Source: Datisca glomerata (Eukaryota; Streptophyta; Magnoliopsida; Cucurbitales; Datiscaceae). From it: a stretch of 64,000 nucleotides of DNA. This document shows, piece by piece, positions 47,950 to 58,698 of the stretch. The stretch spans positions 314,659 to 378,658 of the forward strand of contig QANY01008782.1 in NCBI GenBank assembly GCA_003255025.1, read 5' to 3'. The translations under genes were made by a program, and so were the position numbers. Under the pieces are notes generated by a model. It did no database searches. It was given only the letters and a program-made list of their open reading frames with translations, and was not told the DNA's origin. Every line of letters starts with the position of its first letter. Position 1 is the first letter of the stretch.

Positions 47950-49790
47950 GAAGCTTTGATCACCTTCAATGGTAAGGAAGACGTCCGCGTCCCAGAAATC
48001 CATAATGACGCTCTGGTGATATCCATCCAAATTGGAAATTTTCTGTTAAGAAGAGTATTCGTAGATAAAAAAAGCTCTCCAAACGTTCTTTGCCGATCTA
48101 CCATGGACAAAATGGAGATTGAAGCAGCAAAATTACAAAATCTGAGGCAATCGCTGGCAAAGTTCAACAGAGAAGTAACTTATTTAGAGGGAACACTTTA
48201 CCTCCCCGTGTGAGCTGAACCTTTCAACCACCTAACGGAGTTTGCAGCCATCATACGCCTTCTCCATACAATGCCATATTAGGAAGATCTTGGATCCATT
48301 AAATGAAAGCAGTTATGTCGAGTTACCACCAGACCCTGAAATATCCAACGCCTGATGGAATAGAGGTGATCGGAGAGACCAAGCAACGCCATGATGTTAT
48401 AGGGTAACCACATTTGATGCCGCCAGGAAAACAATTGGGAAAAGACCAGATTCAACAACAATAGTAATTTAAGACACCAAATCAATTCTCTAAAAAGGAA
48501 GCTCTAAGCTATTACGTATAGCAGAAGACCTAATAGAAATAAAACTCAATCAGGAAAATGAATGTGACTAAAGTAGGAGCCATGCTGTCGCAAAAAACAA
48601 CAACAACAAAGACTTATCAATTTTCTGAGAAAAAATGAAGATATGTTTGCAGAAACCCCGATGGACATGCCTGGGATAAACAAAGAAGTAATATGCCATC
48701 CACTGAACATAGACCCGAAAGCCAAGGGTTCGGAGTTGGGTCGAAGGAGGCCAACTAAAATGGAGTCTAGTATTCAAAAAGAGCTTGGTATAAAAACCTC
48801 ACCCTAGAGTCGGAGTCACCTGCGAAAGGAACGGAGTTGGGTCCTAAGCTGATAAAGAAAAGGTGAGTCTTTGCTCCGGAAAGAAAAAAAAGGCAATCAA
48901 AGAAAAGATCGACCAACTAACCAAAGTAGGATTCATCAAGGAAGTCATGTATCCAGAGTGGTGTTGGTGAAGTAAAAGAATGGAAATTGGAGAGTCTACG
49001 TGGACTTAACGGACCTGAACAAAGCATACCCTAAGGATGATTATTCACTTCCACATATCGATTAGATGATTGACGCAACGATGGGGCATGAGCTGCTAAG
49101 CTTCATGGATGCATTCTCGGGATACAGCCAGGTGAAGATGTATCCGCCAGACCATTAGAAATCCTCCTTCATAACTGATCAAGGTATTTATTCTTATAAA
49201 GTAATCTCATTCAGACTAAAAACTGCAGGGGTAACATAAGCAGCTACTGAATCATATATTCAAAAGTCAAATAAGGCGAACAATGGAGGTTCATGTGGAT
49301 GATATGCTAGTCAAGTCCGTTAACCGTTGAGATCATGTCAAACATTAGAAGAAGCCTTCTCAGAGTTGAGGAAATTCAACATGAAGTTGAATCACAAGGA
49401 GGAATAAAGGTCAATCTAGACCAAGTGAAAGTAATCATAGAGATGAAGACCACGACTACACTAAATGACTTGCAATGCCTCACGGGAAAGTTAGCGGCTC
49501 TAGGAAGATTCCTAGCAAAATCCACTGACAAATGTAAACCTTTCTTTGTAAAGATCAGGAACAACTCAACTCAGAGATGGAACGAAAACTACGAAGCATC
49601 TTTTAAAGTCGTTAAAGAATATTTAGCCTCACCACCAATCTTGTCGAAGCCAAAACTAGGAGGTAAATTATACTTGTACTTGTTAGTTTCAGAAGTAGTC
49701 GTCAGCGCAACGCTTGTATTAGTGCCAACAGAAAAGAAGGAAATTTGCAAAAACCAGTTTACTTCATCAGCAAGAGCTTAGAGGATGCCG
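47950..49790 (+). pseudogene. Gypsy protease, reverse transcriptase and RNase H (broken)
   Basis: Protease-like region 47956-48300: IQIGNFLLRRVFVDKKSSPN, in which the active-site Asp-(Thr/Asn)-Gly is replaced by Asp-Lys-Lys. RT 48,890-49,330: DQLTKVGFIKEV, NWRVYVDLTDLNKAYPKDDY, LLSFMDAFSGYSQVKMYPPD and EVHVDDMLVKS (49282-49318). The RT thumb and RNase H follow at 49335-49781 (ITLNDLQCLTGKLAAL-like block, FFVKIRN, KLYLYLLVSE). Stops interrupt it at 48211 and elsewhere. A short tandem redundancy lies near 48,720-48,860, where KGSELGRRRP-like sequence appears next to a second GAGTTGGGTC. Confidence 0.8.
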
Positions 49791-50089
49791 AGACCAGATA
49801 TAAAAAAGTTGAAAAAATAATTTTAGCTTTGGTGGCTGCATCTCGTAAGTTGAAGCCATACTTTCAAGCACATGCCATGGTAGTGCCAACATAATACCCA
49901 ATCTGAAGTGTCCTACACTCACCAGATATGACAGGTAGGTAAGCCAAGTGGGTGGTCGAGTTCGGATAATATGAAATAAGCTATGCCCCAAGAATCGCCA
50001 TGAAGTCCCTAGTTCTAGAAAATTTCATCGTGGAATTCACACCAGTGGCAAAATGAAGAAATCAAAGAAGTTGATCCGCTGAAAGATGA

Positions 50090-51800
50090 ATGAGAGCTGA
50101 TTCATATCTAATAAAAGGGATCAGGTACATGAGTGATATTACGTACTCCCCATGGAGAAGTCATTGAATAAGCAATATCATTTGACTTCAACACCTCGAG
50201 CAATGAAGTAGAATATGAAGTGTTGATCATCGAAATCCGTTTCGCGGTAGAATTCTAGGTAAGGAAGATAAATATTTATTATGATTCACAATTAGTAGTT
50301 AACCAAATTGCAGGAACTTATACCGCTGAGGATGAAAAAATGACAAAATACCTCTAGTACACAAAAAAACTATTGGGGCAACTAGACAAATACCACATAA
50401 AACAAATTCCCAGAGGAAAAAATTCTCATGCGGATGCCGTAGAAACGATAGGATCATCTGTCAACTGTCTAAGAAGAAGAGATATTCCAGTGGAGTTTTT
50501 GGAATCCCCGAGTTTTCTCGGACAAGTAACTATTTACAATACGGAGCCGACAGAATCAAGTTGGATGGATCCAATAGTCCAATATCTCAAAAGCCACAAA
50601 CTCCTTGAAGACAGACTAGAGGCGCGAAAGTTGAGTCAACAAGCGACCAGATGTACGCTGATCAACAACAAGCTTTATCGAAGATCGTTTTCAGGTCCTT
50701 ATCTGAGGTGTCTAAGTCCAACTGAAGCCAACTATGTTATGGCGGAAATCCATAAAGGAATCTATGTGGGGCATATAGGGGGAGGTCATCGGCATATAAA
50801 ATTTTGAATGAAGGCTACTATTGGTCCAAAATCCAAGCGGACGTAAAACAATACTCAAAGAAATGTGATAATTGTCAAAGGTTTACTCCTTTTTTTCCTG
50901 AATAGCTCCAGAATCACTACAATATTTAATCAGTCTGTGACCTTTCATGCAATGTGGACTTGATATAATAGGTTCGTTGCTAATGGCTCCAGCGTAGAAG
51001 AAGTTCATGTTGATGGCTATGGATTATTTCACTAAATGGATAGAAGCGGCTCCACTAGCCAGAATACGGGAAGAGGAGGTTAAAATATTTTTATGGAAAT
51101 ATATTATATATCAATATGGAATTCCCAAAGTAATCATCTCGGATAATGGGAGACAATTTACCGGGAAAATGATCAAAGACTTCTGCGACGAATTGAAAAT
51201 CAAAGCCCTACATTTAACTTCATATTATCTGTAAGGAAACGAATTGGCGGAAAGATACAATCGACCCATTCTTGAAAGATTGAAGAAAATGTTAGAAGCG
51301 GCGAAGGGGAAATGGGTTGAAGAAATGCCCTCAGTCCTTTGGGCCTATCGAACGACTCCGTGAGAATCAATCGAGCAGACTCCATTTGCATTAGCATTTA
51401 GAACATATGCAATTATTCCAACTAAGATTGGATGTCCAACCACAATATAAGAAATCAGTCAAGGGGAAAATTTTCAATTATTAGAAAAAAAATTGGATTT
51501 GCTATAGGAAAGAAGAAGAGCAACGGTGATTAGATTGGGAAACTACAACAAACTAAGGCGAGCTTACTTCTCAAAACGGATGAAAACAAGAGGATTTCAA
51601 CCTAGAGAGTTAGTCCTCAAAAGAATTACATAGGCGGATACTGGAAAGATGAGACCAAATTAGGATGGACCATTCATCGTACGAGCAGTTAGAGGAAAAT
51701 GATCATATTGGCTAACTAATGAAGAAGCTATTAATCTCCCCAAACCTTGGAATGCTTTGCACCTGAGAAAATACTATGTGTAAACTAACTTACTGGTTAT
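50090..51800 (+). pseudogene. Gypsy second RNase H and integrase (broken)
   Basis: The archaeal-type RNase H at 50,130-50,440 shows VEYEVLIIEIRFAVEF, YYDSQLVVNQIAGTY and IPRGKNSHADA. The integrase follows: a zinc-region relic near 50,735-50,880 and the core at 50,940-51,420 with AMDYFTKWIEAAPLARI, the second Asp in IISDNGRQFTGK, and Glu in GNELAERYNR, then LKKMLEAAKGKWVEEMPSVL. The end of pol reads LRKYYV before the stop at 51781. The dual RNase H places this element in the Tat clade too. Confidence 0.82.
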
Positions 51801-51929
51801 CTTAATGAGAATATCTATACTCCGTGGTTTTTTCTCGTTAAAGGTTTTTCCACGTAAAATCTGTATCTTTTTCTTTATGTTTATTTGTGATGACTAAGTT
51901 AAAACCCCATGAAAGAAGAATGTAGCATA

Positions 51930-52630
51930 AAAAAGTCTACGTGTACCAAACGGCCTCTTAGACATAAAAAGCATAAAAAAGTCCAAGTGTGTCAAACAGT
52001 TGCTTAGACACAAAGCAAGGAAAGAAGTCTAAGAGTGTCAAGCGGCATTTTAGACACAAAAAACATAAAAAAAGTCTAAGTATGCCAAGCGGTCGCTTAG
52101 ATACAAAGCAAGAAAAAATGTCTAAGAGTGCCAGGAGGCACTTTACACACAAAAAACATAAAAAAAGTCTAAATGTGCCAAGCGGCCGCTTAGACACAAA
52201 GCAAGGAAAAAAGTCTAAGAGTGCCAACCTACCACTTAGACACAAATAGCATAAAAAAGTCTAAGTGTGCCAAGCGACCGCTTAGACACAAAGCAAGGAA
52301 AAAAGCCTAAATGTGCCAAGCGGCCTCTTAGACGCAAAAAGTATGAAAAAAGTCTATATGTGCCAAGTGACCGCTTAAACGCAAAGCAAGGAAAAAAGTC
52401 TAAGAGTACCAAGCGGCCTCTTAGACACAAAAGCATAAAAAAGTCTAAGTGTGCCAAGCGGTTTCTTAGACACAAAGCAAGGAAAAATGTCTAAGAATGC
52501 CAAGCGGCCTCTTAGACACAAAAGTATAAAAAAGTCTAAGAGTCCAAAGCGACTGCTTAGACACAAAGTAAGGAAAATGTCTAAAAGTTCCAAGCGGCCT
52601 CTTAGACACCAAAAGCATAAAAATTTTTAA
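51930..52630. repeat. Minisatellite C: about 15 monomers of 46-47 bp in two alternating types
   Basis: Monomers share AAAGTCTAAGTGTGCCAAGC then GGCCTCTTAGACACAAA. They alternate between a type ending AGCATAAAAA and a type ending GCAAGGAAAAA, giving a dimer of about 93 bp repeated about 7.5 times. 93 is divisible by three, so long open frames appear on both strands. They consist only of repeat and are not listed as genes. The array lies between integrase and the 3' LTR, the same position as minisatellite A in the other Tat element. Confidence 0.95.
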
Positions 52631-52896
52631 GTGTGCACCTTCAGACTCACTCTTTGTTTCACTAATTTCAACATCCTTGACAGCCAACTGACGTTTAAGG
52701 TTAGACACTACTTGTTCGTGCCTAACCATCTCGCCACCCCTTGCCCAAGAAACTCTATCATCACAGGTAGAAAGGTGAAGCAGCGTGGGGCAGGCAATGA
52801 TGACAAAAAAGATGCAACGTCGGTAAATCTTTGGGAAACGATGAGTTAAATCAGAAATGTTTTGCATCAACGGCTTAAATCTAAAGATACAAAACA
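52631..52896 (-). pseudogene. Minus-strand ORF-like segment in the Gypsy 3' region
   Basis: Just downstream of minisatellite C, the minus strand is open from 52903 into the array. It encodes an amphipathic segment (EQVVSNLKRQLAVKDVEISE) that looks like coiled coil. Additional antisense ORFs between pol and the 3' LTR are known in Tat elements, and this could be the relic of one. No family can be named. Confidence 0.4.
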
Positions 52897-53227
52897 TGGG
52901 CAAAAGGAAGAGAAAAATGAAAACATGGGGAAGACGAAGTCAACGAGAATGACATGTCAATCAAAGGAATATAATGGCTAGCGTCCGTTACTCCTCCCCA
53001 TCCCATGATTTGATCAAACAGTTAAGATATTTATCATTTATTATTCATTAAATCCAGGAAACGGATAGAAACAACTGAGAAAAGACCTATATAAACCTCC
53101 ATGTGTACCAAACAAAGGACATTCGATGCAATACAATCAAGCTATAACCTTACACTTTCTCCTACTCATCTTTCATCTCTTACATTTCCAACACACGAAT
53201 ACCGTAAGGGACAAAAATTTCCCTTAC
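52897..53227 (+). repeat. 3' LTR of the inserted Gypsy element
   Basis: Matches 46001-46348 with scattered substitutions and a small deletion in the TTCTACTTCTACTTG stretch. It begins TGGGCAAAAGGAAGAG and keeps CTATATAAAC (TATA). Its end reads CCCTTACG where the 5' LTR has CCTCACA, so the terminal CA is mutated. Confidence 0.88.
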
Positions 53228-53229
53228 GT

Positions 53230-54299
53230 GTGTCTTTATCCAAATTTCATTGATCTTCTCTATATGCATCTTTCGTAACAAATTTTTTGTTAAGATATAA
53301 TTCTTTTTCAGATCAATAAATTCCTCCTCTTAAATCAATTTCAAAATGCTCAAATATTTTTGTGAGCCACATTCCATAAAGAAGAGAGGTTGAAGGTTAT
53401 GAACAACATTTTCCATATATCTCAGCATCATGTAACATATATTGACATTTTCTTCTCTTAAAATTTTGGAGAGAAGAAAAACATCAAAATAGTTAACTTC
53501 ATCCCTTTGACCTCCTTGAGGGAGAAAAGTGTAGGTAATAATGTGGTGAAGAATTTTAACCTCAATGGAGAGGTGACTAATCAGAGGACGAAAAATATTT
53601 TGGAGGTGGGGTTTATCAAACATTATTCGAACGACATCTAAAGGATCAAACTTTTCAATCTAAGGCCAACTAGAAGTAAGATAAAATGCCAATCCACAAC
53701 ATAATATTCCAAAAATTTGACCTAATCTTACATCATCTAAGATAATTGATGTAGTGACAACATAGCTTCTAGCAATATAGAGATCAGGCTCAACCATCAA
53801 ATTTGCATAAAATAATATATGACTTACCTAGGATATATCTTAATATTGAGTTCTAAAATATTTTTTCAACACATTCTAGCAAGCAAATCATGGGTTTGGA
53901 GTCCCTCAAGATCATAATACTTTATCAGGCATCCACATAAAATTTTTCGCGAAATGTATTGATTATATCAAGCTTCACATTCTTCATCATAAAATAGAAA
54001 ACATTCATACCTTTCCTCATTTTCGGATGAAGAATGGTTTCGCTTTCCGTTAGGTCTTATAGTCCTCATGGAGAAAGGAGAAAGATTGACAAGAATAGAC
54101 CAAATATTGTCACCGGTTTGAGAAGGAAAGAGACGAAGCCTGGGCTTGCTACCGGTTTGAGATGAAGGCTGTCACTGGTGGGAAGTTGGGAGAGAGAGTT
54201 GGGTTCTGCCGGTGGGACACAGAAATCACGGGTTGAGAAGAAAGAGGTGCGAAAGTGTGCTGCTGGTGGGAGATAAATGTAAATAAAATTATTCAACAT
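53230..54299 (-). pseudogene. Envelope-like / putative plant transposon protein of the copia element, N-terminal part (broken)
   Basis: The minus strand from 54299 begins with a proline- and serine-rich stretch (SPPAAHFRTSF-like, 54066-54270), then a region with stops (54060-53650). An open segment (53623-53330) reads LISHLSIEVKILHHIITYTF, then QRDEVNYFDVFLLSKIL and MMLRYM. This last block resembles a domain found in plant proteins labelled envelope-like or putative plant transposon protein, associated with retroelements. It lies directly after the end of copia pol on the same strand, as in Sireviruses, and continues on the other side of the inserted Gypsy element. The function is not known. 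Confidence 0.5.
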
Positions 54300-54625
54300 T
54301 TAAAATTTCTAATTCAAGTCTATTTTTACAAAAACATTCAACGCTTAATGGTTTTATAAAATTATTATCAAGTTGATTTAATGTGTCTACAAACTCAAGT
54401 AATATATCCCTTTTTTACACACCTGGAAGAAAATGATGTCTAAGGTCAATATGTTTTGTGCAAGAGTCCAAAATAGGATTTTTAGAAACATTAACGGCAT
54501 TAGTACTATCATAACAAATATGTATATTTTTTAAGTCTAAGCTATAATCACTTAAAGTTTGTTTCATCCATAATTTTTTAGCACAACAGCTGTTGGCCGA
54601 AATATATTCGGCTTGGTTATTTTGT
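54300..54625 (-). pseudogene. Copia RNase H end of pol (broken)
   Basis: The minus strand reads QAEYISANSCCAKKLWMKQ, TLSDYSLDLKNIHICYDSTN, AVNVSKNPILDSCTKHIDLR and HHFLPG. In a shifted frame LLEFVDTLNQLDNNFIKPLS follows. These are the last conserved blocks of Ty1/copia RNase H. Between this piece and the RT piece at 55072, over 200 residues of pol are missing. Confidence 0.85.
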
Positions 54626-54629
54626 GTCT

Positions 54630-55070
54630 TCTCGGAAATGTTTTAAATTCTCTTTTTCAAATACATTGAATTTTGTAATGCTTTTGTATATCGAGCCAGT
54701 GTCTTCCATATCCCTTTTAGTTCTACTCTTTAGCTTCCAAGTTTTATATTGGACAAGTTTGTATGTTTTCATCAGATTCTTTTGTAGAATTATTGAGAAC
54801 TGTGTACTATAAATAAATACATAATGTTACTTTAGGATTCATGTGCATAAAGGAAAATACATTTTAGGTTTGATAACTATTTTTGCTATTCCCTTCCACA
54901 CCAAATATTATTTTTCTTTTTTTTTACAACTTTTTTATAGTAAAACACAAATTTCATAACATAACTCTTCATTAAACTAAAAATATATTAGTATGGATTT
55001 ATACATAACAAAATATTATATGAAAATAAATATGATGGTAATCACGTGCAATGCATGTGATGGCGACTAG
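54630..55070 (+). mobile_element. Helitron 3' terminal fragment
   Basis: Ends in a hairpin, ATCACGTGC-AAT-GCATGTGAT (55041-55061, one G-T mismatch), followed by GGCGA, then CTAG (55067-55070) and a T. A hairpin just before CTRR, inserted before T, is the Helitron 3' signature. The junction falls exactly where the copia reverse transcriptase frame (TFFIK) is cut. The 5' end (TC after A) could not be placed; 54630 is approximate. No Helitron protein is encoded. Confidence 0.65.
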
Positions 55071-55800
55071 TTTTATGAAAAATGTGTTGTCTACTTTACT
55101 AATGCCAAAAACCATCATCAATAAGAAATTTGCTTAGCCTTTCAAACCAAGCTCTAAGAGCTTGCTTTAAGCCATAGAGAATATTTTTAAGTTTATACAC
55201 GTGATTTGAAAAATTTAGGCTTTGGAAACCACGAGATTGTTCTACAAATAGCTCATTCATGATGTATCTATTTAAAATTACACTCTTGACATCCATTTAA
55301 TATAATTTTTTTTTTAAAACATACAAAGGCTAAGAGCATTCAAATTGATTCTTATCTAGCAACAGGAGCAAAAATTTCATCAAAGTCTATCCCTTCTTAT
55401 TGATTATATCCTTGAGCTACAAGTCTAGCTTTATTCCTAGTTACTATTCTATTTTCATCTACTTTATTTCTAAACACCTATTTTGTACCTATTACAGTTT
55501 TATTTATTGGTCTACCTCATTCCTTCCAATTTGATTTAGTTCCTCTTGCATGCAATTATCCAATATTCATCATTTTCAGCATCTAAAAATTTCTTAGGCT
55601 CTAACTGAGATATAAAAGCAACATTACTCATACTGTGAAGTGATACTCTAGTTGTTACTCCCTTTGTGATGTCTCCTACGACAAGCTCTTGAGGATGATC
55701 TTTCACAGATGTCCACTTTTTTAAGTTGATTTTGCTCTTCTTCAGCAAACTTCTTTTAAAAGATGATTCTTTATTGATATCTAATTCTTCTATGTTTCTA
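55071..55800 (-). pseudogene. Copia reverse transcriptase, N-terminal half (broken)
   Basis: Minus-strand pieces: 55748-55536 with ARTRV-like and FISQLEPKKFLDAENDEYWI, the lead-in to RT; 55,500-55,310 stop-ridden; 55296-55099 with MDVKSVILNRYIMNELFVEQ, HVYKLKNILYGLKQALRAWF and ERLSKFLIDDGF. A one-base shift follows, then GISKVDNTFFIK up to the Helitron junction. The catalytic YVDD region lies in the missing part. Confidence 0.85.
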
Positions 55801-55959
55801 ATAGTTTCACTAACTTGATCAAGAGAAGCATTAAAAGGTCTAGATTCATAAAAAAAATATATGTATAGATTCTTCCACTACTTGAGTTCTTTTATTATAT
55901 ACTATATACGCTTTACTAGTGTGGAGTATCCTAAGAAAATTCCTATATAAGATTTTGAA

Positions 55960-57070
55960 TCAATTTTTCTAAGATTGTCTTTATTAGATAAAACATTTGC
56001 ATCCAAATACTTTAAAATAAGAAATATTTGGCATTTTTTCATTGAAAAGTTCACAAGGCATTTTGTTTAATAAATGACGGATATTAACACGATTTATATT
56101 GTAGCAAGATGTGTTTACAGCTTCAGCCCAAAAATATGAGGGTAAGCCATGTTCATTTAACATCATTCTTGTCATTTCTTGTAGGGATCGATGTTTCCTC
56201 TCAACAACACCATTTTGTTGAAGGGTTCTTGGAGTAGAAAATTCGTGAGTTGCACATATCTTCAAATTATTTGTTTTTAAGCTCCCCACCATGATCACTT
56301 CCAATTTTTTAAATCATGAAACATTTTTCATTTTGAACACGTTTGCTAAATTTTCTAAATTCTTTAAAGGTTACACCTTTATTTTTTAGAAACATTATCC
56401 AAGTAAATCTTAAAAAATCGTCGACTATGAAAAAGGCGTAGTGTTTACTCGTAGACTTGCAATTTTGGTCCATGTAATATAATTGGAAATGTCTAGTGGT
56501 TGACACTATATGTTTTGATTTGAAAGAATTTTTGACTTATTTACCCATTTGACATGCATAAAAAATTTATCTTTTTCAAAAATGATTTTTGGAAGACCTT
56601 AAACAATATCATCTTTTGAAAGTTTTGAACATAAATCCATACTAGTATGACCAAGTCTTTGATGTCATAACCAACTATCATTTTCAAATACAAGAAAACA
56701 CTTTTCCCTGTGGTTTTGAAAATCTCTTAAGTTATGGTGTAGATATTTTGATCCATTTGTCCAACAAATAAAATTTTATTGGATTCTTTGTCAAGAATAA
56801 GGTCAAAATCTTTTTTGAAAATAACACTATAATTTTTATCACAAAGTTGACTAATACTAAGTAAGTTATGTTTCAACCTATCTTCTAATAAAATCTTATC
56901 AATAGCGGAGATGAATCATTACTTATAGACCTAATACCGATGATCGTTCCTTTCTTGTTGTCCCTAAAGTTGACGTGTCTTTTCTTTCGACTAATTTTGG
57001 TAAGTTTTTTCTCGTCACCGATCATGTATCTTGAGCATCCGCTATCAATATATCATTTGTCATCTTTTTT
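55960..57070 (-). pseudogene. Copia protease end and integrase (broken)
   Basis: Near 57060-57000 the minus strand reads YIDSGCSRYMIGDEKKLTK, the Ty1/copia aspartic-protease site, with a stop in place of the preceding Trp. Integrase core pieces follow: 56506-56309 (FFIVDDFLRFTWIMFLKNK, which holds the catalytic-region Asp) and 56304-55984 (NGVVERKHRSLQEMTRMML, with the catalytic Glu, then LPSYFWAEAVNTSCY). Many stops occur between 57,000 and 56,510. Confidence 0.85.
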
Positions 57071-57094
57071 AAGTGGTACCTACAACACATAAGT

Positions 57095-58640
57095 TCAAAA
57101 ATTGACTTTCAGTACCCAAATCTTTTTGGTTCCTTGATGATTAGTATAAAGTGGAGTCCACTTATTTGTCTTAGTGTACATGTTTTGTCTTTTACGAAAG
57201 CATGGACTTTTATACCCTCTAATCCCACAATAATGACAGACTATGAAAGGTCGATGTGTGTGAGATTGTTTAAGTTTTACGAAGACATTTTTATTTTCTT
57301 GATTTTGAAAAGAGGGGTACCCTAATCCTTTTTTGGTCGGAGGCATACCTTTGATTTCCTATGAGCTTGTTTAAATTATTACTACTATTTGTAAACTTTT
57401 GAATTGTTGTGTTTAAATCTTTTTCTCTCTTTTGACCTTTAACAAGATCTCTATTTGTCTCATGTAGAGTAGCTTTAATTTTCAAATTTTGATTTTTCTA
57501 AATACTCATTTTCTTCTTAGAGTTTTGTAAAGCCATTTTTCATAATTCTATTTTTCAATTATAGCTTTTCAAATTCTCCAAAAACTTTTTCAAAAGCTAA
57601 TTCAAGATCATCATAGCTATACTTAGTGTTTAAAGTTGGTTTAAAAGAACTTACCTCGTCTTCCAAAACCATGAAGTACATGTTTTCTACTTCCTCTTCT
57701 TCTTCTTTGATGTCACTTTCATCAGTCTCATCCCAAGTTGCTTTGAATGCTCATCGTTTAAATTTATTAGGAGTGTTGGCTAAGTTTGGACAATCAACTT
57801 TGATATGTCCAACTTTCTTGCATTCATAGCTTGTGAGGAGGTCACGTGATACTTTTTTGTCATCCTTTCTTGAAGTACTATTTCGTCTATGTAGAAATCG
57901 TTTGAAACGTCTTGTAAGGAGGGCTATATCATCTTCTTTGTCATAGTCTTCCTTTTCATTGTCAGATTGCTCTAAAGTTGATCTTAGAGCTATACTCTTC
58001 TTCTTTGGTGTTTCTTCTTCTTCATTTTCTTTGTCGCATCTCATATGTCATTAATGATTCAATGAGTTCTTCGAGAAGCAGAATGTTGTGATCTTTGACC
58101 TCTTGAATCGTTGTACCTTTAGCTTCCCAACTCTTCGGTAAGCGCCTAAGAATTTTTCTTACCATTTCCACATTAGAGTAGGTTTTTCCAAGGAATTTGA
58201 GTCCATTAATAATATCAGTAAATCGAGTAAACATGTCACGCATAAATTCATCATTTTTCATTTTAAACAATTCATAATTATGTACGAGCATGCTTATCTT
58301 AGACTCTTTAACTTGGTTAGCACCATCATGTATGACTTCAAGCATGTGTCATATTGATTTAGGAGATTCACAAGTAAATATTCTATTAAACTCCTTTTGA
58401 TCAAGAGCACAATATAGCACATTCATAATTTTAGCATTTAATGATATCTTCTTTTAATCTTCACCATTCCAATCACTACTGATTTTAGTAATCATTCCAC
58501 TCACTATTGATTTTAGTAATATTCATTCCTTATACATAAATTTTCATGCGAACTTTCCAATATGTATAGTTATTTCCATTAAAGAAAGGTGGTCTAGTGG
58601 TAGATTGACCTTCAACAACAGACCTACTCGTAATTGCCAT
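57095..58640 (-). pseudogene. Copia gag (broken)
   Basis: Starts at the ATG at 58640 on the minus strand (MAITSRSVVEG, then RPPFFNGNNYTYWKVRMKIY, the DUF4219-type block) and has an early stop. The UBN2-type capsid region is at 58345-58022. A CCHC knuckle near 57830 (SYECKKVGHIKVDCP) has its first Cys replaced by Ser. A coiled-coil stretch is at 57485-57360 and a second zinc-finger-like block near 57240 reads CHYCGIRGYKSPCFRKR. The start is 40 bp after the primer site. Confidence 0.85.
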
Positions 58641-58680
58641 TTACTTAAGACGGTGAAGTCTTTTAAGGAGTAAGAATCGT

Positions 58681-58692
58681 GCTCTGATACCA
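58681..58692 (-). other. Primer-binding site, initiator-Met tRNA type
   Basis: The minus strand reads TGGTATCAGAGC, the complement of the 3' end of plant initiator methionine tRNA, six bases inside the 5' LTR end. It is the usual primer site of plant Ty1/copia elements, including Sireviruses. Confidence 0.9.
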
Positions 58693-58698
58693 ATTGAA

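Larger units (their letters stand above)
46001..53227 (+). mobile_element. Tat-type Ty3/gypsy element with both LTRs
   Basis: Plus-strand element of 7.2 kb: LTR 46001-46348, gag, protease, RT, RNase H, second RNase H, integrase, minisatellite C, a short minus-strand ORF-like segment, and LTR 52897-53227. It lies inside the copia envelope-like ORF. The 5 bp beside the two LTRs do not match (CAACG left), and the right LTR end reads ACG in place of ACA. Multiple stops mark it as dead. Confidence 0.85.

Noticed and set aside
51958..52593. Long open frames on both strands within the 46-bp array
   Set aside because: They consist only of tandem repeat units whose dimer length is a multiple of three. 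There is no independent sign of coding.
45996..53232. 5-bp target duplication of the inserted Gypsy element
   Set aside because: CAACG on the left has no match next to 53227, and the right LTR end is mutated.
53330..53623. Independent host gene on the minus strand
   Set aside because: The segment resembles retroelement-associated envelope-like proteins, is flanked by stops, and follows copia pol on the same strand.
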